Origin: Bacteroides sp.
GTDB taxonomy: Bacteria; Bacteroidota; Bacteroidia; Bacteroidales; Muribaculaceae
Direction: 5' to 3'
Assembly: GCA_014802345.1 (NCBI GenBank)
Contig: JAAVCM010000016.1
Location: forward strand, 1-34,478
Length of the DNA: 34,478 nucleotides
Shown here: positions 16,405 to 25,036 of the stretch, in pieces
Layout: each line of letters opens with the position of its first letter
How positions within the stretch are numbered: position 1 is the stretch's first letter
The notes under the pieces: generated by a model
What the model was told of the DNA's origin: nothing
Databases searched by the model: none
The model's input: the letters and a program-made list of their open reading frames with translations, nothing else
Program-made: the position numbers and the translations under genes

Positions 16405-17382
16405 TCATCTGCCTTTGCCTTTGAGTTTGTTGATTCCTTTGGCTATACGCATGAAGTTACGGCTGTTGACAAAGGGACGCATGAGCAGACTGCGGCGGTG
16501 ATAGCGTCCGGCTTCGCCGTAGGAGGTCGTATAGCGACGGCGCGTGGCGACGATATTGTCAAGAAAATCAATCAGATGTGAATCAAAATCGGTGGCAATG
16601 TCGGCTGTCAGCCTTGGTGCCGTCAGCATTTCCATATATGCCTCCGTATCATTGTCGAGATGAGAGAGAGCCGCTATGAACGCGTCCATAGAGTCGTAGT
16701 CGTCCACATTGATGAAGGCCTGAGGATTGAAATCTTTTGCGATGTCCGGCGCACCCCAATATATAGGGATGGTTGCGGCGGCAAAGGGTTCGACAATCTT
16801 TTCGGTCACATATCCCTCCACACTGCTGTTTTCAAGGGCGAGATTGAATTTATAATTCCGAATGAAAGGGATTTTCTCAGCTACGCAACCACCTATGTTG
16901 TTCCTGAACGGACCGCCGTAGGCAAGCGGACGGTAGGCATCGACAGCATCTATGATTCTCAATCTCCTCGGGTCACAGTTATAGTCATTGCGCATCAGCA
17001 GGGAGCAAAATTCCCTTCCGGTTGCCTCTCCGACGGTAAGGGCCGGAATCCTCACAGCTTCATCAAACTGATAGAGCATATAGAGTGGATAGCGCAGATG
17101 ACGTTCACCGAAATTCAGATGATGGAACGAAATGGCATAGTCGCACTCGTTGAAGTCGGGGACGTCGTTCTCACCGGTAAAATAGATTTTCACACATCCA
17201 TCGTAGTCAAGATGGTGCATGGAGTCGTCACGCGAGAAAAACAGAATATCAGGTGTGGCGGGGCTGTCGGCTGGAAGGACCGTGACATCGTGATGCGCCC
17301 GCAGCGCACTGACAAACTTATTGTTGTCCGGCTGAAAGTCTTTCCAGAAATCAACGAATTTTACGGTAACAGACTGCGGCAT
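16405..17382 (-). CDS. GT10-type fucosyltransferase
   Basis: A 325-residue enzyme resembling alpha-1,3-fucosyltransferases of family GT10, which transfer fucose from GDP-fucose to a GlcNAc-containing acceptor. The hallmark region is KFNLALENSSVEGYVTEKIV (about 178-197), with the ENS (184-186) and YVTEK (191-195) signatures, followed by PIYWGAPDI. IYFTGEN (66-72) is the other conserved block. A GTG at 17418 could start a longer form, but it overlaps the -7 box TATCTTTG (17425-17418, minus strand), so I use the ATG at 17382. No signal peptide is seen. Neighbours (sufE, purN) give no clue to the acceptor; a surface glycan is likely. Confidence 0.87.
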   Translation of the reverse strand: MPQSVTVKFVDFWKDFQPDNNKFVSALRAHHDVTVLPADSPATPDILFFSRDDSMHHLDYDGCVKIYFTGENDVPDFNECDYAISFHHLNFGERHLRYPLYMLYQFDEAVRIPALTVGEATGREFCSLLMRNDYNCDPRRLRIIDAVDAYRPLAYGGPFRNNIGGCVAEKIPFIRNYKFNLALENSSVEGYVTEKIVEPFAAATIPIYWGAPDIAKDFNPQAFINVDDYDSMDAFIAALSHLDNDTEAYMEMLTAPRLTADIATDFDSHLIDFLDNIVATRRRYTTSYGEAGRYHRRSLLMRPFVNSRNFMRIAKGINKLKGKGR

Positions 17383-17417
17383 GGAAATCGGATGTGATAT
17401 TTTTTGTTGCTTGCACA

Positions 17418-17425
17418 CAAAGATA
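17418..17425 (-). promoter_or_regulatory. Possible -7 box of the GT10 gene
   Basis: TATCTTTG on the minus strand fits TAnnTTTG. The -33 position has only a weak TTT-like trimer. It lies 35 bases before the chosen ATG, which would leave a leader of about 28 bases. Confidence 0.4.
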
Positions 17426-17532
17426 TAACAAATAGTTGATAAAATCTATATGGTGAGTGTGTTTTTAATCTCACGGAAAATGTCTAACTTCACGCTGCCG
17501 AAACCATCAAACATTATCACCCTAATAAAAAA

Positions 17533-18099
17533 ATGAAACGGATTGCTATCTTTGCTTCCGGCAATGGTTCGAATGCCGAGAACATCATACGCTATTTTCA
17601 GGCGGACTCCCGCGGGGCCGAAGTCGCCGTCGTCATCACTAACAAGGCTGATGCCCCGGTGATAGGGAGGGCGGAGCGGCTGGGAGTAGAGGCCATCGTC
17701 CTCCCGGGTGCCGACATACGCAATCCCGATATAATGCTTCCGCTGCTTGCCGGACGTAGGATTGACCTTATAGTGCTTGCGGGGTTCCTGCTTATGATTC
17801 CGTCGTTTCTGATAGCCGCTTATCCCGGGGGTATAGTCAACATACATCCGTCCCTGCTTCCGAAATATGGGGGCAAAGGTATGTATGGCCGTCATGTCCA
17901 TGAGGCGGTAGTGGCGGCCGGAGAGAAGGAGACTGGCATAACTGTCCACTATGTGAGCGAAAAGTGCGACGAAGGGGAGCCTATCTTTCAGGCATCTATT
18001 GAGGTGGTGCCGACAGATACCCCCGCCGATGTCGAAGCCAAGATACATCAGTTGGAAAAAGAGCATTTTCCACGGATAATCGAAGGCTTACTTAGCTGA
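17533..18099 (+). CDS. purN: Phosphoribosylglycinamide formyltransferase
   Basis: Adds a formyl group from 10-formyl-THF to GAR in purine synthesis. The 188-residue protein has the N-terminal GAR-binding loop SGNGSNAENI (9-18) and the catalytic residues Asn103 and His105 (IVNIHPSLLP) and Asp146 (HYVSEKCDEGEP). The ATG at 17533 fits the family N-terminus. It diverges from the GT10 gene and converges with the GH16 gene, with only 40 bases between stops and no hairpin there. No consensus promoter is evident in the 150 bases upstream. Confidence 0.96.
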   Translation: MKRIAIFASGNGSNAENIIRYFQADSRGAEVAVVITNKADAPVIGRAERLGVEAIVLPGADIRNPDIMLPLLAGRRIDLIVLAGFLLMIPSFLIAAYPGGIVNIHPSLLPKYGGKGMYGRHVHEAVVAAGEKETGITVHYVSEKCDEGEPIFQASIEVVPTDTPADVEAKIHQLEKEHFPRIIEGLLS

Positions 18100-18139
18100 G
18101 GTATAGGAATGTAATGGACGGATGAGGTTGATTGCGCGT

Positions 18140-19024
18140 TTATTGTTTCTTCTGGAATACCCTTACATAGTCCACTTCCATTTTGGTAGGAAGCGCACTC
18201 TCGTCGACTCCATTCTTGCCGCCCCATGAGCCACCCCACGCAAGGTTGAGAATCATATAGAAAGGAGAGTCGAATGGCCAAGTCATATCGTCTCCTTTAT
18301 GGTCGTTCTTGAATGTAAAGAGTTTTTCGCCGTCGACGTAAGAGATTATTTCGTCCGGGGTCCATTCGAGGGAGTAGATGTGAAATTCATCCTCGGTCCC
18401 GACGGTGTTGCGTTCGCGTGCCTGCTGATTATGGTTCTTGGCATTGTAGAAGCCGGTATGTACGCCCGACTGCGTGTAGTCAGGACGGTAGCCGACCGCC
18501 TCCATGATGTCGATTTCGCCGAAACGTGGCCATCCGTAGCGTGGATGTACGGGTTTCATCCAGAATGCAGGCCATGCGCCGCGTCCCTTCGGGAGCTTCA
18601 TCCTCGCCTCGAATATGCCGTATTGCCAACCGCTGTCGACCATCGCGTAGAGACGCGCCGAATATACGTCATCGCCATGTTTTGAGGCTGTAATGGTCAG
18701 AATACCGTCGGCCACATCCGTTACGCTCACTCCTTCGGGGACTCTTGGGCGCCCGAGTCTGCGCACGCGGCTCCCGACGGTGTCGGCGGCGATGGCAGAG
18801 GGCGAATCGTCGACATAAGTCTGAAGCTCACGGTTGACCCATCCCGGACGCTGTACCTCGTAGGTCCACCAGTCGGGGTTCAGTTCACTTCCGTCAAATT
18901 CGTCGTGCCACACGAGCCGGTAGCCCTTCGGCACCGGGATAAAATGAAAACCGTCATTATCAGCCTTGACAGGCAGTATCGTTGAGCCGATGAGGACAAC
19001 GAGCATCAAAAAAATTTTCTTCAT
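18140..19024 (-). CDS. Secreted GH16 family glycoside hydrolase
   Basis: A 294-residue protein with a signal peptide (about 1-21, ends PVKA) and a single GH16 concanavalin-like domain. The catalytic motif is GEIDIMEAVG: Glu170 is the nucleophile, Asp172 assists and Glu175 is the acid/base. The upstream GIFEARMKLPKGRGAWPAFWM (about 146-166) and downstream SLEWTPDEIISYVDG are typical of laminarinase-like enzymes of the family, which cut beta-1,3/1,4-glucans or related galactans. The exact glycan is not determined by sequence. No SusC/SusD genes are near, so this is not an obvious polysaccharide-utilization locus. Likely periplasmic or surface. Confidence 0.93.
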   Translation of the reverse strand: MKKIFLMLVVLIGSTILPVKADNDGFHFIPVPKGYRLVWHDEFDGSELNPDWWTYEVQRPGWVNRELQTYVDDSPSAIAADTVGSRVRRLGRPRVPEGVSVTDVADGILTITASKHGDDVYSARLYAMVDSGWQYGIFEARMKLPKGRGAWPAFWMKPVHPRYGWPRFGEIDIMEAVGYRPDYTQSGVHTGFYNAKNHNQQARERNTVGTEDEFHIYSLEWTPDEIISYVDGEKLFTFKNDHKGDDMTWPFDSPFYMILNLAWGGSWGGKNGVDESALPTKMEVDYVRVFQKKQ

Positions 19025-19144
19025 CTATTCTGAAATTACAATCCTGTTATAAATAATGTCGTGGGGATGAGGAGATGTTGAAACGGGACATATAATATAT
19101 AATGTGGCGGAACGGTTTTTGGTTTGCTCCGGGATAAATAAATA

Positions 19145-19181
19145 GCGCGGGTTCAGGGAAATACTTTCCCTGAACCCGCGC
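19145..19181. terminator. Hairpin terminator after the CMD/cupin gene
   Basis: Arms at 19145-19161 and 19165-19181 form an exact 17-bp stem with a 3-base loop. On the minus strand it follows the CMD/cupin stop by about 78 bases and is succeeded by an AT-rich TATTTATTTAT stretch. The rest of the 234-base gap between the CMD/cupin and GH16 genes (19025-19258) contains no gene that I can see. Confidence 0.8.
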
Positions 19182-19258
19182 CGTCGGTTATGAAGATTAC
19201 TTATGGCGGACGTGTGGTGGGGGTGTCAGTGTAGACTCTCTGTTGGCGTAGAGAGGGA

Positions 19259-20101
19259 TTAGTCGAGTTTGGAATACTCCTCGTCGCTGACCGGTTCGAG
19301 CCACTCGTTGGATGTCTCCTTACCGTCGGGCGACATGGCGAGGTGGGCAAACCAACTGTCCTTCGTAGCGCCGTGCCAGTGCTTGACGTTGGCAGGGATG
19401 TTGACTACGTCGCCGGGACGGAGCTTGCGAGCGGGTTTGCCCCATTCCTGATACCATCCTTCGCCCCCTACGCAAACGAGGAGCTGACCGCCCCCTTCCG
19501 AAGCATGGTGGATGTGCCAGTTGTTGCGGCAGCCGGGTTCAAAGGTGACGTTGGCGATGGAAATCTGGTCGGAGGACACGGGTGCGAGATAGCTCTGACC
19601 GATGAAGTATTGTGCGTATGCGTCGTTGGGAGAGCCGATTGGAAAAATCATTTCCTGTTCGAACTTCTCGCGTGCGTCGGTTGCGTCAGTAGCGTCCTTC
19701 CACACTTCTGTTGCCTGACGGAATGCGCCCCATGCCTTAGGCCATCCGGCATAGAAGGCTATCTGGGTAAGTATTTCAGCTATCTCAGTGCGGGTCACGC
19801 CGTTTTTCTTCGCTTCCTGAAGATGAAAGGTGAGCGAGGAGTCGATGATGCCGCTGCTGACGAGTGCTGTCACCGTCACGATGCTGCGGTCACGCAGGGG
19901 AAGACGGTCGGTGCGGCTCCATACTTCTCCGAAAAGCACATCATCGTTAAGTTCGGCGAATTTCGGAGCGAAGTCACCGAGCTGTGTGCGGCCGGCGGTC
20001 TGCTTTATTTCCGACGGTTTATCGGTGAGTCGGGTAGGATTCTGAGCGTTTGCCATAATTGTCGTAAAAAGAATCAGCGATAATAATTTAATGCGCTTCA
20101 T
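19259..20101 (-). CDS. Carboxymuconolactone decarboxylase/cupin fusion protein, exported
   Basis: A 280-residue protein with a signal peptide (about 1-19, ends MANAQ), a carboxymuconolactone decarboxylase-like domain (about 45-130; RSIVTVTALVSSG and EILTQIAFYAGWPKAW) and a cupin domain (about 180-265; NNWHIHHASEGGGQLL and HWHGATKDSWFAHLAM, giving the His metal ligands). The CMD domain lacks the Cys-x-x-Cys of AhpD, so a peroxidase-reductant role is not supported. Its start codon overlaps the stop of the hydrolase gene by four bases (ATGA), so the two are coupled. Families of this fusion exist in other bacteria, but the substrate is unknown. Confidence 0.88.
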   Translation of the reverse strand: MKRIKLLSLILFTTIMANAQNPTRLTDKPSEIKQTAGRTQLGDFAPKFAELNDDVLFGEVWSRTDRLPLRDRSIVTVTALVSSGIIDSSLTFHLQEAKKNGVTRTEIAEILTQIAFYAGWPKAWGAFRQATEVWKDATDATDAREKFEQEMIFPIGSPNDAYAQYFIGQSYLAPVSSDQISIANVTFEPGCRNNWHIHHASEGGGQLLVCVGGEGWYQEWGKPARKLRPGDVVNIPANVKHWHGATKDSWFAHLAMSPDGKETSNEWLEPVSDEEYSKLD

Positions 20102-21168
20102 CGGAGATACTTGTTATAAAAACCGGCTATTTCGTCAAAAGGAATGATGTCGAGTTGGTCGTAGAGGTCGCAGTGGCTTGCTCCCTTGACTGTCAGGAGT
20201 TGCTTGTTGTCACCTTTGAGAAGGCCGAAAGTATCCTTACCGAAATAGTAGGAGTGAGCCTTGTCGCCATGCACTATCAGCACTGCGTTCTCAAGCTCGC
20301 CTGCATATTCGAAGAACTTGAAGTTGACGAAGGGTAGGGCAGAGGTTGCGTTCCAGCCGTCGGTCGAATTGCCTGAGCGCGGATGGAAACCGCGCGGAGT
20401 CTTGTAGTAGGCATGGTAGTCCTTCAAGAACTGAGGAGCGTCGGCTGGCAGGGGGTCAACGACACCTCCGGCACGCGTGTAGGAGCCGTTGCGGTAGTCC
20501 TCGGTGCGCTGTTTCGCCATCGCCGCGCGGTTGGCATTGCGCTTCTCGGCTGAATTGTCGGCATCGAAATAGCCGTTGGCGTTTACGCGGGTCATGTCAT
20601 ACATCGTCGAAGCGACGGTTGCCTTTATGCGCGGGTCGTTGATAGCTGCTTCAATGGCTATTCCACCCCAGCCGCATACGCCGAGGATGCCTATGCGCTC
20701 GGGGTCGACATCAGGTTGCACCGACAGAAAATCTACGGCTGCCGAGAAATCCTCCGTATTGATGTCGGGTGAAGCCACGCGGCGGGGCATACCTCCGCTC
20801 TCACCGGTGAACGAGGGGTCGAAGGCAATCGTGAGGAAACCTCTTTCAGCAAGCTGCTGGGCATAGAGGCCGCTTGACTGCTCCTTCACAGCACCGAAAG
20901 GACCGCTGACCGCGATGGCAGGAAGTTGTCCCTCCGCATCTTTGGGCGTGAACATATCGGCGGCGAGAGTGATACCGTAGCGGTTCACGAATGTGACCTT
21001 GCGATGATTTACCTTGTCGCTTTTCGGAAATACTTTATCCCATTCCTGAGTCAGATTCAACTGCTCGGCGGGAGCAAGGGAAGTGTTGGTGTTCGGATTT
21101 TCCATATTCTGAGAATTAACTGTCAGTGTGGCGCTTGCCAATGCCAGTGAGATTAGTAATTTTTTCAT
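20098..21168 (-). CDS. Exported alpha/beta hydrolase with Cys nucleophile
   Basis: A 356-residue alpha/beta hydrolase with a signal peptide (about 1-19, ends TVNSQ). The nucleophile-elbow motif is GVCGWGG (Cys165) rather than Gly-x-Ser-x-Gly, as in dienelactone hydrolases. Candidate triad partners are Asp302 (VHGDKAH) and His332 (GASHCD). FDPSFTGESGG (116-126) resembles the YcjY/dienelactone-like group. I use the ATG at 21168. A TTG at 21183 would give five extra residues but lies beside the -7 box. The gene is transcribed divergently from the AraC regulator, and the CMD/cupin gene follows with a four-base overlap. Substrate unknown. Confidence 0.9.
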   Translation of the reverse strand: MKKLLISLALASATLTVNSQNMENPNTNTSLAPAEQLNLTQEWDKVFPKSDKVNHRKVTFVNRYGITLAADMFTPKDAEGQLPAIAVSGPFGAVKEQSSGLYAQQLAERGFLTIAFDPSFTGESGGMPRRVASPDINTEDFSAAVDFLSVQPDVDPERIGILGVCGWGGIAIEAAINDPRIKATVASTMYDMTRVNANGYFDADNSAEKRNANRAAMAKQRTEDYRNGSYTRAGGVVDPLPADAPQFLKDYHAYYKTPRGFHPRSGNSTDGWNATSALPFVNFKFFEYAGELENAVLIVHGDKAHSYYFGKDTFGLLKGDNKQLLTVKGASHCDLYDQLDIIPFDEIAGFYNKYLR

Positions 21169-21172
21169 ACTA

Positions 21173-21275
21173 CAAAGTAACAATAATAATCACTCCGGCA
21201 ACTAACCATCATTATGGAATTATTTACCAAAATTGTAGATGATGGTAATAGATTGAGAAATAAGCAGTAAATTTG
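21173..21275. promoter_or_regulatory. Divergent control region of the hydrolase and AraC genes
   Basis: On the minus strand TTG (21201-21199), 18 bases and TTACTTTG (21180-21173) form the hydrolase promoter, ending four bases before the ATG. On the plus strand TAAATTTG (21268-21275) is the AraC -7 box, also four bases before its ATG, with no good -33. Inverted repeat arms ACCATCAT (21205-21212) and ATGATGGT (21239-21246) are 26 bases apart. One arm lies just upstream of the hydrolase -33 element and the other covers the AraC -33 position. They are candidate regulator sites. Confidence 0.6.
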
Positions 21276-21279
21276 CTTC

Positions 21280-22191
21280 ATGGAAAATAAGAAAGTGACT
21301 CTCGATTCAATCGATGCCTACAATAAACTCTACGGTCTTCCGACGTATCATCCGCTTGTGACAGTGATTGACCTTAAAAACGCCAAGAACATAGTCAACG
21401 ATGTCAGGATAACCTACGGGGTCTATGCTCTGTTCCTTAAAAACGGAGTGCAGTGTTCACTGAAATACGGGCGAAGGCTTTACGACTATCAGGAGGGAAC
21501 GGTGGTAAGTTTCTCTCCCGGTCAGGTGGTCGATGTCAATATGGCGGATCCCGAGAAGGCTCCCGATGTAGTCGGACTGATGTTTCATCCTGACCTCATC
21601 TACGGGACTCCCCTTGCCGATAAGATTTCATCGTTCTCCTTCTTTGACTATTCGCAGATGGAGGCGCTGCATCTGTCGGAGGATGAACGCAAGAAATTCC
21701 TTTTCTGTCTCGAACAGATAAAGGAGGAGACGGAGCATCCGGTCGACCATCATTCCGCTGCCCTGATTTCAGCCAACATTCAGGTGCTTCTCGAATACCT
21801 CCACCGTTTCTATGACCGTCAGTTCATCACACGCCACAAGGTCAATTCAGAAGTAGTCGTGCAGTTCCAGCGTCATCTCAGGGAATACTTCGATGGGGAT
21901 ATCCGTCGGAACGGCATCCCCGGAGTGGCCTATTTCGCTGACCGCGCCAATCTTTCGGCAGGATATTTCGGAGACCTTATAAAAAAGGAGACCGGCACAA
22001 GTCCGAAGGATCTGATTTCTCTCCACCTTATCTCTGTGGCGAAACAGCGGCTCATGTCGACATCCGATGATGTCGGCATGATTGCCTACGACCTCGGGTT
22101 TGAATATCCTGCTCACTTTTCGCGTATGTTCAAACGGATGACGGGTCAAAGCCCGAGCCAGTATCGAGCTTCGTTTGCAATGCCGTCGTGA
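21280..22191 (+). CDS. AraC family transcriptional regulator
   Basis: A 303-residue regulator. The N-terminal 180 residues are a beta-rich sensing domain of cupin type. The C-terminal part (about 195-300) has the double helix-turn-helix of AraC/XylS proteins: GVAYFADRANLSAGYFGDLIKKETGTSPKDLI (about 223-254) and VGMIAYDLGFEYPAHFSRMFKRMTGQSPSQYR (about 267-298). It is divergent from the hydrolase and CMD/cupin operon, so it is likely their regulator. The signal it senses is not identifiable. The gene converges with DUF4254 across a long hairpin. The ATG at 21280 is four bases after a -7 box. Confidence 0.94.
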   Translation: MENKKVTLDSIDAYNKLYGLPTYHPLVTVIDLKNAKNIVNDVRITYGVYALFLKNGVQCSLKYGRRLYDYQEGTVVSFSPGQVVDVNMADPEKAPDVVGLMFHPDLIYGTPLADKISSFSFFDYSQMEALHLSEDERKKFLFCLEQIKEETEHPVDHHSAALISANIQVLLEYLHRFYDRQFITRHKVNSEVVVQFQRHLREYFDGDIRRNGIPGVAYFADRANLSAGYFGDLIKKETGTSPKDLISLHLISVAKQRLMSTSDDVGMIAYDLGFEYPAHFSRMFKRMTGQSPSQYRASFAMPS

Positions 22192-22194
22192 AGG

Positions 22195-22248
22195 GACAAA
22201 TAATCATGCAGGGTCTGCGCTTGCGCAGACCCTGCATGATTATTTGTC
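22195..22248. terminator. Perfect 26-bp palindrome between AraC and DUF4254 genes
   Basis: Left arm 22195-22220 and right arm 22223-22248 are exact reverse complements around a TT centre. The core is GC-rich and the outer ten bases of each arm are AT-rich, so each strand ends in a T-rich run, as expected of a bidirectional terminator for two convergent genes. Confidence 0.82.
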
Positions 22249-22264
22249 GGGATAGTAGACTACG

Positions 22265-22867
22265 TTATTTCTTGTAGAGTACGGGGTTGGTCGAGGGGTC
22301 GTTATACATTTTCATCTGGCGGTAGACCTTCATGTACTTGCGTCCGGCAGCGATGTCGTCGAGGAGCTGGTCAATTGCAGTGGTAAGGTCCTGCTCCTGC
22401 TGAAGAAGGATGTCGAGCTTCGCCTGACATTTTGCTATGTGTTCGGGGGTGGCATCGGTGCGTTCCACCTCGCGCGCCATGTGGTAGATTTTTAGGGCGA
22501 GAATTGAGAGGCGGTCAAGCGCCCATGCAGGACTTTCGGTGTTGATTGTGGCGTCGGGGAGAGGAGTGACGTCGGCATATTTCTCACGGAAATATGTGTC
22601 GATTTCCTCCACCATGTCGGTGCGGTCCTGATTGGACTTGTCGATGCGGCGTTTCAATGCGAGGGCAGCGACGGGATCGATGTTGGGGTCGCGGATGATG
22701 TCTTCGAGGTGCCACTGCACGGCATCAATCCAGTTTTTGGCAAAAAGCGTGGCCTCAATCGAGCCTTCGGGATATGGGTTTGCTACACGAGCATCAACGT
22801 CGTCAGTCGCATGATAGAGTGCGGTCGTATCGGCAAAAATCTTAAATGAGTCGCGTGCGAAATTCAT
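22265..22867 (-). CDS. DUF4254 domain protein
   Basis: A 200-residue, highly helical, acidic, cytosolic protein that matches my memory of the Bacteroidetes DUF4254 family (WHLEDIIRDPNIDP, ALKRRIDKSNQDRTDMVE, RLSILALKIYHMAREVER). No enzymatic motif is visible. Helices at about 45-75 and 110-170 contain regularly spaced charged residues that may form coiled coils. It is a single-gene unit, divergent from the radical SAM gene. A weak promoter, TTTTG-19-CATCTTTG, can be read upstream on the minus strand. Function unknown. Confidence 0.85.
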   Translation of the reverse strand: MNFARDSFKIFADTTALYHATDDVDARVANPYPEGSIEATLFAKNWIDAVQWHLEDIIRDPNIDPVAALALKRRIDKSNQDRTDMVEEIDTYFREKYADVTPLPDATINTESPAWALDRLSILALKIYHMAREVERTDATPEHIAKCQAKLDILLQQEQDLTTAIDQLLDDIAAGRKYMKVYRQMKMYNDPSTNPVLYKK

Positions 22868-23001
22868 GGGATATATCTTTGGTTAAAGTGTGGATGATTA
22901 TTATTGGTTTTTAATAAATGCAAAGATGGCGATTTTTATTGCCAAAACAAAACGGATGCCCGAAAAAAATGCTTAAATTTGTCTCAAAACCATCTATCGT
23001 C

Positions 23002-23781
23002 ATGCAGACTGTCCTATTCCATTCCACTATTTTCGGTCCCATACGCTCGCGTCGTCTGGGAGTGTCGCTGGGCGTTAACCTTACGCCCGACGACGGTAAG
23101 ATTTGCTCGTTTGACTGCCTTTATTGCGAGGCGGGATTCAATGCGCAGGGCCCCGGCACCACCGGCTTCCCTCCGCGTGAGCGGGTGGCGCGCCTTCTGG
23201 AATCGCGTCTGAAAAACATGAGCGAGGCTGGCGAACCGCTTGACGTAATCACCTTTTCGGGCAACGGCGAGCCGACCCTGCATCCTGATTTCGGAGGTGT
23301 GATTGCCGACACGATTGCCATCCGCGACAAGTATTATCCCTCGGCGAAGGTGAGTGTCCTGAGCAACTCGACCCGCCTTGACCGCGACGACGTGGCTGCC
23401 GCTCTCAGGACGGTCGACAACAACATTCTCAAATTGGACTCCGCAATCACGGAGACGATGCACCTGATTGACCGCCCCAACAATCCGGCTTTCACTTCTG
23501 AAAAAGCCATTGCCGATATAGCCCGCTTCGGCGGTCAATGTATCGTACAGACGATGTTCCTGCGCGGAGAATTCGAGGGCCGGAAGATTGACAATACTGT
23601 CGGTACTGAGGTCGATGCGCTGATTGATGCATACAACAGAATCCGTCCCCGGGAGATTATGATTTATTCAATAGACCGCAAGACTCCTGCGGAGTCGCTT
23701 GAAAAAGTGAGCCGCGAGGAGCTTGAAAGGATAGGGGAGCGCATAGCTTCCGCGACAGGTATTCCTGTTCAGGTAGCCTGA
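23002..23781 (+). CDS. Radical SAM protein (COG0731-like)
   Basis: A 259-residue radical SAM protein with the cluster motif Cys35-x3-Cys39-x2-Cys42 (ICSFDCLYCEAG) that would bind a [4Fe-4S] cluster and SAM. It resembles the COG0731 group, which includes tRNA wyosine-type enzymes and uncharacterised bacterial relatives, but I cannot assign a substrate. FSGNGEPTLHPDF (about 85-97) is typical of the radical SAM fold. I chose the ATG at 23002 because homologues I recall begin just before LFHSxxFGPIxSRRLG. Earlier in-frame starts at 22918 and 22969 add non-conserved residues. It diverges from DUF4254. Confidence 0.9.
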   Translation: MQTVLFHSTIFGPIRSRRLGVSLGVNLTPDDGKICSFDCLYCEAGFNAQGPGTTGFPPRERVARLLESRLKNMSEAGEPLDVITFSGNGEPTLHPDFGGVIADTIAIRDKYYPSAKVSVLSNSTRLDRDDVAAALRTVDNNILKLDSAITETMHLIDRPNNPAFTSEKAIADIARFGGQCIVQTMFLRGEFEGRKIDNTVGTEVDALIDAYNRIRPREIMIYSIDRKTPAESLEKVSREELERIGERIASATGIPVQVA

Positions 23782-23862
23782 ATACGGTCAACAGATTTTT
23801 CGGGTCACACATATATTAATATACAGAAGCAAAAATCCTCAACACCCAAATAAAGAGTCACG

Positions 23863-24777
23863 ATGTCCGACCTTCCAGTCCTCACTCCGCGTCCGCTTCG
23901 CCGAGGCGACCGCATAGCCATCGTTTCACCTGCCGGAATCATCAAGCCGCAGGTGGTCTACAATTGTCTGCCTATCCTTGCCGACCGTGGGTGGATTCCC
24001 TACGTCGGGCTCAACACATTCAACCGTGAGGGAACCTACGCGGGTACTGACGATGAACGCTACGAGGATCTTGAAGCCGCGCTGCTCGACCCGGACACGA
24101 GGGCTATCCTCTGCGCACGCGGTGGCTACGGTGCTGTCCATCTGCTTGAGCGGCTCGACAAGTTGCCGCTACGCGACGACCCGAAATGGGTGGTCGGTTA
24201 CAGCGACATCTCCGCGCTTCACGCGCTGATGACACGGAAGGGGATAAAATCAATCCACGCTCCGATGACAAAGCACATAGCCGAAAATCTCGGACGGGAC
24301 GACGATTCACTTCTCTTGTTCAGCGAACTTGAAGGTGCGACACCCGACATTGAGGTGGAGGGTCACTGGCTGAACCGTCCGGGTCACGCGGAGGGACTGC
24401 TCGTCGGTGGAAATCTCGCGGTGATAAGCGCGCTTGTCTCGACTCCGTTTGATGTCATCCGTCCCGGTCGCATACTTTTCATCGAGGATATAGCCGAGCC
24501 TATATATAAGGTGGAACGTATCCTCTACACTCTGCTTCTTAGCGGTGCGCTCAGTTCGCTGGCCGGACTCATAGTCGGACAATTCACCGACTATGCTCCG
24601 GACAGAAATTCGCAGACGATGGAGGAGATGATTTCACGGATGGTCGCACCTTTCGGTTTTCCTGTTGCCTACGGATTTCCTGTCGGTCATGTCGATCACA
24701 ATGTGCCGATGATTTGCTCATCGACGGTCAGGCTCGATGTCACCCTTAACTCTTCAACTCTCGTGACCGTAGGGTAG
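23863..24777 (+). CDS. LD-carboxypeptidase (peptidase S66)
   Basis: A 304-residue serine peptidase that removes the C-terminal D-Ala from muropeptide tetrapeptides during peptidoglycan recycling. The catalytic residues are in place: Ser114 (VVGYSDIS), Glu208 (FIEDIAEP) and His276 (PVGHVDHN). CARGGYGA (84-91) precedes the nucleophile. No signal peptide is visible, which fits the cytosolic LdcA type. It is 81 bases after the radical SAM gene on the same strand; the gap holds no terminator and no clear promoter, so cotranscription is possible. Confidence 0.95.
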   Translation: MSDLPVLTPRPLRRGDRIAIVSPAGIIKPQVVYNCLPILADRGWIPYVGLNTFNREGTYAGTDDERYEDLEAALLDPDTRAILCARGGYGAVHLLERLDKLPLRDDPKWVVGYSDISALHALMTRKGIKSIHAPMTKHIAENLGRDDDSLLLFSELEGATPDIEVEGHWLNRPGHAEGLLVGGNLAVISALVSTPFDVIRPGRILFIEDIAEPIYKVERILYTLLLSGALSSLAGLIVGQFTDYAPDRNSQTMEEMISRMVAPFGFPVAYGFPVGHVDHNVPMICSSTVRLDVTLNSSTLVTVG

Positions 24778-25036
24778 GGGAGGGGTATGGCGCATAGGAA
24801 GGATAGATTTAGAAACGTACAATTGTCTTTTAATTTTTAATTAATACGTTTTAGATACCCCCTTAAATAGATAGTTTGCGCTTGAATTTAACCCTTTCAG
24901 ACTTCCAAATTCATGTCCTCCCGTCCGAATCTCTCCGAATATTCAATTCTCAGAGGCTTTAAAATCGGATAAGTATTGATATAATAGAGCGTTAGGTGTG
25001 ATTTTTATATGTCGGACGAGAGGTTGATTTAAAAAT

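Noticed and set aside
17383-17418. GTG start that lengthens the GT10 protein
   Set aside because: The GTG overlaps a likely -7 box; the ATG at 17382 is a better start.
17446-18066. 206-residue minus-strand frame opposite purN
   Set aside because: purN has all its catalytic residues on the other strand; this frame looks like low-complexity shadow sequence.
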